In this document: piece by piece, positions 18,166-27,363 of the stretch | Numbering within the stretch: position 1 is the first letter of the stretch | Layout: every line of letters starts with the position of its first letter | Source of the DNA: Desulfovibrio inopinatus DSM 10711 | Lineage (GTDB): Bacteria; Desulfobacterota; Desulfovibrionia; Desulfovibrionales; Desulfovibrionaceae | Direction: 5' to 3' | DNA: 64,000 nt | Assembly: GCF_000429305.1 (NCBI RefSeq) | Contig: NZ_AUBP01000021.1 | Coordinates: 105,326 to 169,325, forward strand | The notes under the pieces: model-generated | The model's input: the letters and a program-made list of their open reading frames with translations, nothing else | Told to the model about the DNA's origin: nothing | Databases searched by the model: none | Translations under genes and position numbers: made by a program

Positions 18166-21100
18166 GAGTCCTTTCCCTGCACGTCTTTGGGGGGAGACGT
18201 CTGTTCGGCCTGTATGTCTTCTGCTTCAACCATTCCCTGGATCTGAGCCTTGGACTGAGGAGATACGATGGCGATAAGCTCGTTTTCCTGGTCCGTTGGC
18301 GTCAATGTCAATGTGACGTCAATAGGACTGCCGTTTTTGTGGCAATGGACACCTCTCTGATTCTTGATACGTTCCCCCTGTCGGGCACGATCCAAAATGG
18401 GGGGAAAGGCTTCGCGGGTTTCCGGACTGACGAGTATGGAAACAGTTTCTCCAATGATCTCCCCGGAATTGTATCCATAAAGATGGCTCGCACCGTTGCT
18501 CCACGAACTGATAGTTCCCTCGCTTGACAGAAAGAAAACGACTTCGTCCGATGATTGGACAATAGAGAAGAGAAGCTCACGATAGGATTTGTTTCGGACG
18601 TGACTGGTAATATCTTCGAAGGAGACGACGGCGCCACCTATTGAACCGGAAGGACCAATCAAAGGCGATGCATTGACCGAAAGAGCGCGTTGCTCTCCGC
18701 TTGAGGATTGGGCAGAAAGTATGACGTCATACTGTGCCTGGCCCGTCATAATTGCCTTGCGGTGAGGAAGCTGATCGTTTGACTCGTTGCCGGAATCATA
18801 CCGATGAAGACGCAGGGGCGATTCATCCAAGGTCTTGCCTATGGCTGTATTGCGATCAATATGAAAAAGATGTTCAAAATGAGTGTTGGCGAATACGATT
18901 CGATCTTCCCCATCAATCATCGCCAGGGCGATTGGCGATGTGTCAGCGATTCCGCGAACCAATCGGTGTTCATTTCGTAGTGCTTCTTGGGTGCGCTCCT
19001 GTTCAGTGATATCCTGAGAAACCTTGAGGTATGAAACTTTGTCTGAAGAGTCCTCGCTGATTTCAATGATCGTTGCCTCTTCAATATAAGGCTTCCCATC
19101 CTTCTTCTTATTATGAAACCTTCCTTTCCAGAGCCCTTGTTCTTGTAATTGCTGCCATAATTGTTCGTAATAATTCTCATGGGCTTCTTGAGAGCGAAAA
19201 AGTCTAATATTTTGGCCGAGAAGTTCGTCCTCAGTATACCCCGTCATTCGAGTGACGCCAGCATTGGCAAACTCGATGTCGCCATTGCCATCTGTAATAA
19301 TGACAGCGGTAGGACTTTCCTCGACGGCTACTGAAAACTTTTGCAATTTCAATGATGTCTTTTTAAACTCAGTGATGTCGATAAAAGTAATAATGACGCC
19401 TTTGATGACATTGTCCATAGTCATGTATGGCAAAATACGCAAGGCGAGCCATTTCCCATTGGCTGTGGAAACTTCTCGTGTAATGGGGACGAGGTGGTCT
19501 AATACAGTATGAGCATCTTTTTCCAGTTCATTATACTTAATATTAAACGAAATATGTCCTATTGGTCGGCCTATATCGAAGTCCATGAGATTGATGACAT
19601 CTTTGACAGCCGGTGTGAATTTGCGGACATAAAGATTGCGGTCAAGGAAAATGACACCGAAATTGGTACTCGACAACAGGTTATTCATGTCGTTGTTGAG
19701 CTCGGTGAGCTCATGGATTTTGTTTTGATACTCGGAATTGACAGTAATAAGCTCTTCGTTGACGGATTGAAGTTCCTCATTGGTGCTCTGCAGCTCTTCG
19801 TTCGCTGAAAGGAGTTCTTCGTTCGTCGCGTGAAGTTCTTCGTTGGTTGTTTCTACTTCTTCAATAGTAGCTTGGAGATTTTCTTTATTGTATTGCAGCT
19901 CTTGTTCAAGGTCATGAATGCGTTCTGTGGCTTTGGCATCAAGATCGAAACACTCATGCTGCTGTGCACTCTGGGTGGAAACTGCCGAGTGTTTCTCAAA
20001 CAGAACCAGGATGATACGTTGTCCGGTGTGACGGTCCTGATAGGGAAGAATGACGAGATCAAGAAGACTCGTATCGTCGTCTTCGTCCTTGAGTGGAATG
20101 TCTCGATACGCAATCTCGCTATTTTCCCGTAAGGACTTGTTGATGCCTGTTTCGACGGCAATGGCAAGTTCTTTTCGAATGAGATGTCTCATGTTCAGGC
20201 TTGCTTTGCCTGGTCGGATTTGGACGAACGGGGATACATCCCCTATGAAGTGGATAACGTCGCGATTCTGGTTAATGACGATGGCCGGAGGGACATATCG
20301 CGATATGAGGTCTTGGAGGATTTCAGGCGAAGAGCATATTGGGTTGACGCTCTCTGACTGTCTATCGGGCAGTGTAAGCGTTGGACGCGACAGTTTTTGA
20401 TGGATGACTGGACCCGTAGATATCGTACGGGTATCCAGTGGAAGTTGCCGTCCAGTCGAACGATAAATTTTCCATCTCGCATCGACTAAGGTAAACAGAT
20501 GACTGAATTTTCCGACGGTTTCGCTGGCCCCAAGCAGGAGAAATCCCCCTTCATTGAGGGCAAAACTGAAGAGAGAGAAGACTCGTTCTTGCAAAACGGG
20601 CTGAAAGTAAATGAGTAAATTTCGGCAACTGAGCAAGTCTATCTTATTAAATGGAGGATCGCGGAAAATATTTTGACTCGCGAAGATGACCATTTCCCGA
20701 ATACGCTTTTGAACGGCGTAGCCACCTCTTTGTTTGAGAAAGTATTTTGAAAGACGTTTATGGTTCATATCTGCACTAATGCTTTCGGGATAAAAACCAT
20801 TACTGGCGAATTCGAGAGCGTTTTTGTCTATGTCCGTGGCGAATATCTTGATTTCTTTATTGAACTTTCCTGCTTCGTTGAATTCGTGGAACAAGATGGC
20901 CAACGAGTAGGCTTCTTCGCCCGTTGAGCAACCACAAACCCAGACACGTAACGTGCGTTTTTCATTTTTAAAAAGCTCCGGCAGAACCGTTTCTTGTAAC
21001 GCTTTGAATACGTTGGAATCCCGAAAGAAACTCGTCACTCCGATAAGCAGTTCTCGATAGAGAGCGTGAACCTCTTCTTCATTTTGGTAGAGTAACGTGA

Positions 21101-21929
21101 TGTAGGTATCGAGCGAGTCGATCTGATTAATGCCCATGCGGCGCTGGATGCGCCGAAAGACCGTGGATGGTTTGTAGTGCGTGAAGTCGACGCCATGTGC
21201 ATTTTTGATGATGGTAAAAAGTGGACCGAGGCGATCATGTTCTGAGGATTTGTCAACACCATTGTCGACCTGCCGCTTCATAATGGGATTGTTGATGTAA
21301 TGGACAAGAGCAACAGGCATTTCCTCTGGAGCAAGGATAAAATCGGCGGTTCCGGTCGCGACGGCACTTTGTGGCATGCCATCGAATTTCGCTGAAAGTG
21401 GTTCTTGCACCATGATCAGGCCGTTGGACTCTTTGATCGTCCGTATCCCTCGAGCTCCATCGCTTCCCGTTCCCGACAAAATAATGCCAATTGCGTGTTC
21501 CTTGCTATTATCGGCGAGAGAGTGAAAAAACGTGTCGATAGGGTAGTTGGGAACGACTCGTGTATCTTTTTCTGCGAGGTGCAAGTGGGCATTCGTGACG
21601 GTCATAATTTTGCCCGGCGGAATGAGTGTGATGGTATTCGCTTCGAGGGGCATACCTTCTTCAGCTTGGCGAACCTTCATTTGTGTATGTTTCGATAAGA
21701 GTTCCACCATGAGGCTTTTATGGTCGGGCGAGAGGTGTTGAACAACAACGAAACATATCCCTGAATCTGAGGGCATTTTTTTAAAAAATGATTCCAATGC
21801 TTCAAACCCTCCGGCTGAAGCCCCAATACCAACAACAGGTAAAGGCGTTTCCTCGGATGATTCAGGGGGGGCAATGTGAGCATCTTCAGTTTCTGAAGCA
21901 TTGGGAGATTCGGAATCAGTGTCGGTCAT
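18162..21929 (-). CDS. CheB-CheR-PAS fusion protein
   Basis: A 1255-residue fusion. CheB methylesterase domain (about 30-215) shows the catalytic Ser in GIGASAGG, His in VVQHLSPDHKS and Asp in LSGTGSDGARG. CheR methyltransferase (about 235-500) shows RRIQRRMG, VTSFFRD and the SAM site WVCGCSTGEEAYS. A long coiled coil with NEEL repeats (about 655-740) precedes roughly four PAS domains to the C-terminus. Fusions of this type join methylation and demethylation in one sensory protein, usually with a downstream hybrid kinase. Here that kinase is coupled by a 4-base overlap. GGAG lies close to the ATG. Whether it acts on the nearby receptors, which end in a CheR/CheB-type tether, is open. Confidence 0.93.
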   Translation of the reverse strand: MTDTDSESPNASETEDAHIAPPESSEETPLPVVGIGASAGGFEALESFFKKMPSDSGICFVVVQHLSPDHKSLMVELLSKHTQMKVRQAEEGMPLEANTITLIPPGKIMTVTNAHLHLAEKDTRVVPNYPIDTFFHSLADNSKEHAIGIILSGTGSDGARGIRTIKESNGLIMVQEPLSAKFDGMPQSAVATGTADFILAPEEMPVALVHYINNPIMKRQVDNGVDKSSEHDRLGPLFTIIKNAHGVDFTHYKPSTVFRRIQRRMGINQIDSLDTYITLLYQNEEEVHALYRELLIGVTSFFRDSNVFKALQETVLPELFKNEKRTLRVWVCGCSTGEEAYSLAILFHEFNEAGKFNKEIKIFATDIDKNALEFASNGFYPESISADMNHKRLSKYFLKQRGGYAVQKRIREMVIFASQNIFRDPPFNKIDLLSCRNLLIYFQPVLQERVFSLFSFALNEGGFLLLGASETVGKFSHLFTLVDARWKIYRSTGRQLPLDTRTISTGPVIHQKLSRPTLTLPDRQSESVNPICSSPEILQDLISRYVPPAIVINQNRDVIHFIGDVSPFVQIRPGKASLNMRHLIRKELAIAVETGINKSLRENSEIAYRDIPLKDEDDDTSLLDLVILPYQDRHTGQRIILVLFEKHSAVSTQSAQQHECFDLDAKATERIHDLEQELQYNKENLQATIEEVETTNEELHATNEELLSANEELQSTNEELQSVNEELITVNSEYQNKIHELTELNNDMNNLLSSTNFGVIFLDRNLYVRKFTPAVKDVINLMDFDIGRPIGHISFNIKYNELEKDAHTVLDHLVPITREVSTANGKWLALRILPYMTMDNVIKGVIITFIDITEFKKTSLKLQKFSVAVEESPTAVIITDGNGDIEFANAGVTRMTGYTEDELLGQNIRLFRSQEAHENYYEQLWQQLQEQGLWKGRFHNKKKDGKPYIEEATIIEISEDSSDKVSYLKVSQDITEQERTQEALRNEHRLVRGIADTSPIALAMIDGEDRIVFANTHFEHLFHIDRNTAIGKTLDESPLRLHRYDSGNESNDQLPHRKAIMTGQAQYDVILSAQSSSGEQRALSVNASPLIGPSGSIGGAVVSFEDITSHVRNKSYRELLFSIVQSSDEVVFFLSSEGTISSWSNGASHLYGYNSGEIIGETVSILVSPETREAFPPILDRARQGERIKNQRGVHCHKNGSPIDVTLTLTPTDQENELIAIVSPQSKAQIQGMVEAEDIQAEQTSPPKDVQGKDS

Positions 21930-22142
21930 AGCTCCAAGTCCTTGCGGCTCGGCTCGAGAATTCTGGAAGATTGAGGTGCACCGGCTATGATCATAGCCGG
22001 AGACCGCGTTGAAGATGTTGCATAATTACCTCATCATGCCCATACTGGCAATTGGCGGTTATGGGGCTCATGACAATGCGTCGCGGAGGCCTGGAGCGTG
22101 TGGAAATCACAACGTATTCAGCAAGAAAAGGAGTCTGGTCAC

Positions 22143-22664
22143 ATGCAACCCACATTTTCTGTCGATTCTGATCCTTATGAAACAGAGTCGACCCAAGATA
22201 CGCGCCGGTGGTGTCGCTGGCCTGTTTGGGTGGCAACATTGGGGGCTGTTGGGCGCATTCGTTTTGCCCCAGGCACATGGGGATCGTTAAGCGCTGCGAT
22301 TGTCGGGTACGGTCTCTTTTTTCCGTTTTCCGTCTGGTTACGGCTGGGAATATTGATTGCACTCTTTTTTTTCGGCGCATGGTGTGCCGAGCGCGCTGAG
22401 AAACAATTCGGTCGAAAAGATCCGCGAGAAGTTGTTGTGGATGAAGTTCTTGGACAATGGATTGCGTTTCTTCCGGTGGGGTGGCCGTCTACGACTGATG
22501 TCTTTGTTGGTTTTGTGTTGTTTCGGTTTTTCGATATCCTGAAACCACCACCGATCCGGATGTCTGAAACGTGGTTGCCCGGCGGATACGGTGTCATGAT
22601 TGATGATGCTCTTGCCGGTGTATATGCTGGGGTTGGTTTGTGGTGTTGGCAACTTACATTGTGA
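22143..22664 (+). CDS. pgpA: Phosphatidylglycerophosphatase A
   Basis: A 173-residue integral membrane protein with PgpA motifs: FAPGTWGSL near the N-terminus, DEVLGQW in the middle and FRFFDILKPPPI followed by GGYGVMIDDALAGV. These acidic residues bind Mg2+ for dephosphorylation of phosphatidylglycerophosphate to phosphatidylglycerol. Three to four hydrophobic segments are visible. ATG 22143 is chosen because AAGGAG lies nine bases upstream; a longer in-frame start at 22098 has none. The gene stands alone ahead of the Hsp20 pair. Confidence 0.92.
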   Translation: MQPTFSVDSDPYETESTQDTRRWCRWPVWVATLGAVGRIRFAPGTWGSLSAAIVGYGLFFPFSVWLRLGILIALFFFGAWCAERAEKQFGRKDPREVVVDEVLGQWIAFLPVGWPSTTDVFVGFVLFRFFDILKPPPIRMSETWLPGGYGVMIDDALAGVYAGVGLWCWQLTL

Positions 22665-22698
22665 GAACAAGGCGAGGATGATTTTTTCTCGTGTTGTA

Positions 22699-22726
22699 TT
22701 GACAATTTTCCCTCCCGAGTTATTTA
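22699..22726 (+). promoter_or_regulatory. Sigma-70-type promoter of the Hsp20 pair
   Basis: TTGACA at 22699-22704 and TATTTA at 22721-22726 with a 16-base spacer, about 34 bases before the first Hsp20 ATG. No CIRCE-type inverted repeat is seen, so heat control, if any, is not explained by this site. Confidence 0.55.
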
Positions 22727-22759
22727 TGCTTCGTTAAAATTCATTCAGGAGGAACACAT

Positions 22760-23173
22760 ATGGTCATAGACCTCAGTCCGTTGTATGGCTCATCAAGTCC
22801 TTTCGACAGGCTGTTTGAATCCTTTTGGAGTCCCTTAAGCATATCGCAACGTGGCATGTCGTACCCGCCGCTCAACATTAGCGAAGACCAGGCTTCCATC
22901 ATTGTCCGCTGTGAGATTCCAGGTATGGATATGAGCGAAATCGATTTGACGCTGACGGAAGGGAGTCTCGTCATCAAGGGGGAACGCAAGAGCCCTAAAG
23001 GAAAGTATTTTCGTCAAGAACGTCCTACCGGCTTTTTTCAACGTATCGTCAACATTAAAGCGCCAATAGATCGCAATGCGGTCAAGGCGTCCTTGCGTGA
23101 TGGTTTGCTTGAGATCGTTTTGCCCAAGGCAGAAGAAACTTTCCCCAAGAAAATCCAAATATCCGCCAGTTGA
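22760..23173 (+). CDS. Hsp20/alpha-crystallin small heat-shock protein (first of pair)
   Basis: A 137-residue holdase. The alpha-crystallin domain runs from about residue 35 (PPLNISEDQASIIVRCEIPGMDMSEIDLTL) to the conserved edge-strand ALRDGLLEI-like motif (KASLRDGLLEIVLPK), followed by a short tail (FPKKIQIS). Small Hsps bind unfolding proteins without ATP. AGGAGGAA lies just upstream of the ATG. The second Hsp20 gene begins 19 bases after the stop, and the pair shares a terminator. The two are divergent in sequence, as expected of partners in a hetero-oligomeric system. Confidence 0.93.
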   Translation: MVIDLSPLYGSSSPFDRLFESFWSPLSISQRGMSYPPLNISEDQASIIVRCEIPGMDMSEIDLTLTEGSLVIKGERKSPKGKYFRQERPTGFFQRIVNIKAPIDRNAVKASLRDGLLEIVLPKAEETFPKKIQISAS

Positions 23174-23192
23174 TGGGAGTTGGAGGTCGAGC

Positions 23193-23555
23193 ATGAGTCA
23201 GACGAAGAAAGATGATAAAGCGGTCGGCCGTTTCAGTCCTGCGACCGATATTGTTGAAATGGAAGATGGATTTTATATTTACATGGATTTACCCGGTGTG
23301 ACTCGAGAGAATCTGCTTATTGACCTTGATGGAGATGAGGTCAAAGTGACAGGGAAAGCAGAATATCCCGCTCCTGAAGGGGAGAAACTTGGTCATGTCG
23401 AATTTGGCAGTGGTGAATACGTGCGTTCGTTTACCGTTTCACAAGTCGTGGATAAAGAACGTATCAAAGCGCAACTCCAAAATGGTGTCCTTGAGCTCCA
23501 TCTCCCCAAAGCCGAAGCAGCTAAACCGAGAAAAATTGAAATACAGGCGGGATAA
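23193..23555 (+). CDS. Hsp20/alpha-crystallin small heat-shock protein (second of pair)
   Basis: A 120-residue paralogue with the alpha-crystallin core from PATDIVEMEDGFYIYMDLPG to AQLQNGVLELHLPKAE and a short RKIEI tail. The start at 23193 has GGAGG six bases upstream; the frame extends further upstream inside the first gene but without a ribosome site. Compared with its neighbour, the N-terminal arm is shorter and more charged. Co-transcribed with the first Hsp20 gene. Confidence 0.93.
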   Translation: MSQTKKDDKAVGRFSPATDIVEMEDGFYIYMDLPGVTRENLLIDLDGDEVKVTGKAEYPAPEGEKLGHVEFGSGEYVRSFTVSQVVDKERIKAQLQNGVLELHLPKAEAAKPRKIEIQAG

Positions 23556-23570
23556 CCGCAAAAGCATACA

Positions 23571-23602
23571 AAAAAGCCCGGAGAGCCCGGGCTTTTTTTT
23601 TT
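23571..23602 (+). terminator. Rho-independent terminator of the Hsp20 operon
   Basis: An 11-bp stem (23571-23581 with 23587-23597), loop of five, GC core GCCCGG, and a run of ten T residues from 23593. Sixteen bases after the second Hsp20 stop. Confidence 0.93.
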
Positions 23603-23700
23603 GACATTAATGCAGACATACGATGGGGAGTGGTTTGCATCGTCATTCAGTTTGGTCTAAGACGACGTACAATACGAACCTAATTTTCGAGGTGCTCCCC

Positions 23701-23901
23701 ATGAAGATGCAACACGTTCGAACCAAAGCAAAATTGCTCAGTGTCAAGATCCCATTTGGCGCAACGAAAGTCGAGGCGATTCGGGCTATTCAACGAGCCG
23801 AAGGCTATGAAGATTGTTGTGGTCGCAAAGATCCTGAACTCTGCGAGAGTGCTGCTCAATGCTGCTTTCGACTTGCATGCGCTGGTGCGCAACAGCGTTG
23901 A
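23701..23901 (+). CDS. Small Cys-rich protein (66 aa) with SAP-like N-terminal segment
   Basis: ATG 23701 has GAGGTG about six bases upstream; 66 codons follow. The first half (KLLSVKIPFGATKVEAIRAIQRAEG) resembles the short helix pair of a SAP-type nucleic-acid-binding fold. The second half has five Cys (DCCGRKD, LCES, QCCFRLAC), suggesting a metal or Fe-S site. Similar short proteins occur in other deltaproteobacteria as far as I recall; no function is established. An inverted repeat (23932-23947 with 23958-23974) follows the stop without a T tract. Confidence 0.6.
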   Translation: MKMQHVRTKAKLLSVKIPFGATKVEAIRAIQRAEGYEDCCGRKDPELCESAAQCCFRLACAGAQQR

Positions 23902-24026
23902 TTCAACTTTGCTGCTAAGAGTCTCCACATTCGGCCCTGCCGGATATTCTGAGAATCATATCGTAGCAGGGCCGGTGCGAAAATAGCGTCTGATCCGAAA
24001 AAGATCAGAGCATCGCGTTAAACGCG

Positions 24027-24260
24027 TTATGATTCGTCTGCGGTCGGCAGTTCGCAGTTGGTATTGACTGTCGAACCCTCTCCGGCCAGCGGTCTGAAAC
24101 ATTTTTTGGTGCCACCGCAAATCGGGCAGCGCCACGTATCGGGCAAATCTGCAAATGCGGTCCCTTTGGGGATTTTTCCCTTTCTGTCCCCCTTGTCAGG
24201 GTCATAAATATATCCACAATTCACCGTTTGGCATTGGTACATATCTTCAGGCCTGGCCAC
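24027..24260 (-). CDS. Rubredoxin with CX4C first knuckle (Rd2-like)
   Basis: A 77-residue protein with one rubredoxin domain: [18 protein letters not shown], where the first iron knuckle is C-x4-C rather than the usual C-x2-C, then [12 protein letters not shown] as the second knuckle and a short tail. It binds one Fe(Cys)4 and shuttles electrons in the cytoplasm, often to oxygen- or superoxide-defence enzymes in anaerobes. Rubredoxins with a wider first knuckle are known from Desulfovibrio. I chose the GTG at 24260, which has AAGGAG eight bases upstream and gives [10 protein letters not shown]; Met codons at 24296 and 24242 have weaker sites. Confidence 0.88.
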   Translation of the reverse strand: MARPEDMYQCQTVNCGYIYDPDKGDRKGKIPKGTAFADLPDTWRCPICGGTKKCFRPLAGEGSTVNTNCELPTADES

Positions 24261-24542
24261 CTTGGCTGCTCCTTGGTTGATGTGTCGTACAAACATTGTG
24301 AAGACAATGTTATTCGGGGGACAAGTTCGTCCCGTCCTTCAATCGTCACTCTTGGGGTTGAATAATACTATACGTTAAAAATACGTGTGGGTTCAACCTG
24401 TTTGCAGCGCCATTTCTTCCTTGTGTTGGCTTTACTTTCCTTTCCAAGGCTGACAATGTCCCGGCCGAACAAAAACAGGACGTGCCCTCGTTAAGATTGG
24501 GCCCTGTTCGATTCCATTTAACGGTCTTTTGATGAGGTGACT

Positions 24543-25505
24543 ATGCAGCTGAAGCAGGCATTTTTTGCGTCTCCCGGTCCACAAACGAAACGGGACGCCC
24601 TTGTCCTTGCCATCAAAGGCGTGTGTATGGGCGTTGCCGATATCATTCCCGGTGTATCTGGTGGAACCATAGCATTTATTACTGGAATCTATGAAGATCT
24701 TATCGCCGCAATCAAATCGTTTGATTTGACGTTCTTTAAACGAGTGCTCACGTTGCAATTCGCAAGCGCGTTGAGCGAGGTGCACCTTCGATTTCTCGTT
24801 TCATTGCTTTGCGGCATTGGAATTGCCGTGGTGGCGATGTCGCGCGTCATGCACTACCTTATGCAGGCATATCCAGTAGCCGTATGGTCCTTTTTCTTCG
24901 GACTGATCGGCGCGTCTATTGTCGTTGTCGGTGGGAAAATCGGGAAGTTGGATGTTGTCCGGCTTCTTGCATTGCTCATCGGTGCCGTGGCCGGCTTTAT
25001 CATTGTGGGGATGATACCTGTTTATACGCCGGAAACTCTCGGCTTCATTTTTTTCAGCGGGGCCTTAGCCATTTGTGCCATGATTCTCCCTGGCATCAGC
25101 GGGGCCTTTATATTGCTTCTCCTCGGCAAATACGAATTCATTACCGGCGCTTTAAAACATCCTTTCAACGGCGAGAATGGACTTATTATACTCGTGTTCG
25201 TGGCCGGGTGTGTTCTGGGGATCATGGGATTTTCCCGTTTGCTCAACTATTTTCTCAAGCATCATCATAGCGCGACACTGGCCGTTCTCACCGGATTTAT
25301 GATCGGATCATTACGTAAGATTTGGCCGTTTAAAGAAGTTTTGGAGACCACAGTTATCCGTAACAAAGTCTATGTCTTGCGAGAACAGAATATTTTGCCA
25401 GGGAGCATGGAAGATGCGCTGATGGCAGCGGGCCTGATTGTGGTTGGGTTCTGTGCCGTGTATTTTTTGGAGCGTCGTATGGCAAAACCGGGCAATGCAA
25501 TATGA
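24543..25505 (+). CDS. DUF368 polytopic membrane protein, candidate undecaprenyl-phosphate translocase (PopT type)
   Basis: About 320 residues with some eight hydrophobic segments and the DUF368 hallmarks: GVCMGVADIIPGVSGGTIAFI near the N-terminus and the related internal ICAMILPGISGAFILLLLGKYE, a pseudo-repeat of inverted topology. DUF368 proteins include PopT, reported to recycle undecaprenyl phosphate across the membrane for cell-wall synthesis; assignment here is by family. GAGGTGA precedes ATG 24543; a GTG at 24537 is an alternative. An isolated gene, divergent from rubredoxin. Confidence 0.85.
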   Translation: MQLKQAFFASPGPQTKRDALVLAIKGVCMGVADIIPGVSGGTIAFITGIYEDLIAAIKSFDLTFFKRVLTLQFASALSEVHLRFLVSLLCGIGIAVVAMSRVMHYLMQAYPVAVWSFFFGLIGASIVVVGGKIGKLDVVRLLALLIGAVAGFIIVGMIPVYTPETLGFIFFSGALAICAMILPGISGAFILLLLGKYEFITGALKHPFNGENGLIILVFVAGCVLGIMGFSRLLNYFLKHHHSATLAVLTGFMIGSLRKIWPFKEVLETTVIRNKVYVLREQNILPGSMEDALMAAGLIVVGFCAVYFLERRMAKPGNAI

Positions 25506-25537
25506 ATGTAAAGAAGGGCGTTCCTTCTCCTTTGGCG

Positions 25538-25575
25538 CCTGAGCAGTCGATTGGAACATACCTCGACTGTTCAGG
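25538..25575. terminator. Inverted repeat between converging DUF368 and winged-helix genes
   Basis: 13-bp arms (25538-25550, 25563-25575) with one G-T pair and a 12-base loop, between converging stop codons. No T run follows on either strand, so termination strength is doubtful. Confidence 0.45.
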
Positions 25576-25592
25576 TATGCATAAAAAAATCA

Positions 25593-26219
25593 CTAGAGCG
25601 TGACGATTTCGACAGAGTTTTTTTCGACAAATGGTTGAAGTTGTTGTGTTATTTCATCAGTGTATCCGAACGAAGTTACAATAATCGCTTGGCAAGTGAC
25701 GCTATCGAGAATTTCAGGTGGCGAGATAACGTGTCCATTGAGGAGTTTACCGTGTTTTTGAGGGGTATTGTCGGCCAGGGCGACGATATCGAACGTTTGA
25801 GCCGTTTTAATGGCTGAAAGAACAATTTCGCACGTTTCCGATGCTCCGAACAGTACGACTTTCGTAATGTCTCGTTCGCGAAGGGACGAGAGTTTTTTGA
25901 GGACAATCTCTTTCAGAGCAGAATACATTTGTACGGTTTCAGAGGAATATACCGAAAACATTTGACGTCGTTTTTTCTCTCCCTGCGGAGTCAAAATATA
26001 ACGATAGCTCTTGCCGTTGATTCGTTCGTAATGGATAAGATTTTTGGTTTGCAATTCTTTGAGATATTGATTGATCATCGCTGAAGAGAGACTTGTCTTC
26101 TTTCCTATTTCCTGTTGGCTTAAATTCTCTCCGTCGGCCAGTGAATCGAGAATACTGAGAATCCTGGCTTCCTTGCTCGGTCGATAGAAGGTCTTGTTAT
26201 TGAGAAGGTTGGCGGTCAT
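25593..26219 (-). CDS. Winged helix-turn-helix regulator with C-terminal Rossmann-like domain
   Basis: 208 residues. Residues 15-90 form a MarR/ArsR-like winged helix (ILSILDSLADGENLSQQEIGKKTSLSSAMINQYLKELQ, then a wing with YRYILTPQG). Residues 115-205 look like a nucleotide-binding Rossmann fold of the type found in sugar-nucleotide modifying proteins (VVLFGASETCEIVLSAI, then VALADNTPQKHGKLLNGHVI, then IIVTSFGYTDEI). Such fusions are common in Desulfovibrio and often sit near polysaccharide genes, as far as I recall. Ligand and targets are unknown. The stop converges with the DUF368 gene. Confidence 0.7.
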   Translation of the reverse strand: MTANLLNNKTFYRPSKEARILSILDSLADGENLSQQEIGKKTSLSSAMINQYLKELQTKNLIHYERINGKSYRYILTPQGEKKRRQMFSVYSSETVQMYSALKEIVLKKLSSLRERDITKVVLFGASETCEIVLSAIKTAQTFDIVALADNTPQKHGKLLNGHVISPPEILDSVTCQAIIVTSFGYTDEITQQLQPFVEKNSVEIVTL

Positions 26220-26549
26220 ATTCGTGTGTTCGCTTGCCTCTGAATGATGACGGATGAAAATGGGTACACCTACATTGCCTTGAGAACTCTACGTGCCTCA
26301 ATACAATCTGGCAAGATGGAGTTGTGCCGTAAAGTTCTTTGTAACAGGCTGAAAAAAATATTTTTTATAAAATCGATTTGTCGAGTCGTGTTCATTTGAT
26401 ACGTTATTATATAATTTGTAGTATGCGCAGCTGTTTTGTGAGGCCAAAAGAGCATTGTGTTTCCAAGTTGTGTCTGCCATGATAATTGGCCGGATATACG
26501 GTATCGGGCCGTGCCTGTACTCCAAACGAGACAAGGAACCATTTCGGAC
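26220..26549. other. 330-bp divergent intergenic region
   Basis: AT-rich region between the winged-helix gene (leftward) and mlaF (rightward). It must hold both promoters. No gene or strong structure is seen. Confidence 0.5.
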
Positions 26550-27323
26550 ATGAGCACTCCTCTTCTTGAAATTCGTGGTTTGACGAAATCTTTTCAAGGT
26601 CAGACCGTCCTGCGTGACGTCAGCTTCTCTGTATGTGAAGGCACCATTACGGCGCTTATCGGAAAAAGCGGAGAAGGAAAAAGTGTTCTGCTCAAACACA
26701 TCGTGAAGCTTATGCGTCCCGATGCCGGTGAGATTTTGTATAAAGGGCGGAACATCGCAACGATGAAAGGGCAGGAGTTGTCGCTTTTTCGAAAGAAATG
26801 CAGCTTTATGTTTCAAGGTATGGCCTTGTTCGATTCCATGACCGTGTTTGAGAATATTGCCTTGCCTCTTCGAGAGCGTACAAAAATGTCCTCGACATCA
26901 ATTGCCCATCGTGTTGATCAAGTGATGAAAGAGTTGGAATTAGGGGCCGTCGGCGCCAAATATCCCTCACAAATTTCCGGAGGTATGCAAAAACGTGTCG
27001 CTTTGGCGCGTGCTTTGATTACAGAACCGGAGATTGTCTTGTTTGATGAACCGACAACCGGACTGGATCCCATCCGCAAGGCCTCCGTATATCGTCTCAT
27101 TCTTGAGTCACGACGTCGTTTTTCGTTTACAGCTATTGTCGTGAGCCACGATATTCCGGATGTGTTTTCCGTGTGCGAAGATATTGTCATGCTGGACGGT
27201 GGGCGAATTGTCTATACTGGCTCATCAACGGACATTGTTCATGATTCCAACCCGACGATCCAGCTCTTTATCAACAGTCACGGTCCGCTTCGAGAAAGCG
27301 ACCTTGAGCTTGCCACAATATAA
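26550..27323 (+). CDS. ABC transporter ATP-binding protein, MlaF/Ttg2A type
   Basis: A 257-residue ABC ATPase. Walker A is GKSGEGKSVLLKH, the form typical of MlaF (retrograde phospholipid transport) rather than amino-acid importers; then the Q-loop FMFQGMALFDSMTVFENIALPL, signature ISGGMQKR, Walker B IVLFDEPTTGLDP and H-loop VVSHD. ATG 26550 has AAGGAA about 11 bases upstream; a longer frame to 26457 has no site. The usual partners (MlaE permease, MlaD, MlaC) are not adjacent: the next gene is on the opposite strand. It must pair with subunits encoded elsewhere. Confidence 0.85.
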   Translation: MSTPLLEIRGLTKSFQGQTVLRDVSFSVCEGTITALIGKSGEGKSVLLKHIVKLMRPDAGEILYKGRNIATMKGQELSLFRKKCSFMFQGMALFDSMTVFENIALPLRERTKMSSTSIAHRVDQVMKELELGAVGAKYPSQISGGMQKRVALARALITEPEIVLFDEPTTGLDPIRKASVYRLILESRRRFSFTAIVVSHDIPDVFSVCEDIVMLDGGRIVYTGSSTDIVHDSNPTIQLFINSHGPLRESDLELATI

Positions 27324-27363
27324 TCTTTTTGTACCTACCGGAGACACAACAGACTCTCCGTCT

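Noticed and set aside
27339..27360. Short inverted repeat between mlaF-like and hydrolase genes
   Set aside because: Only six base pairs with a large loop and no T tract on either strand; not enough to call a terminator.
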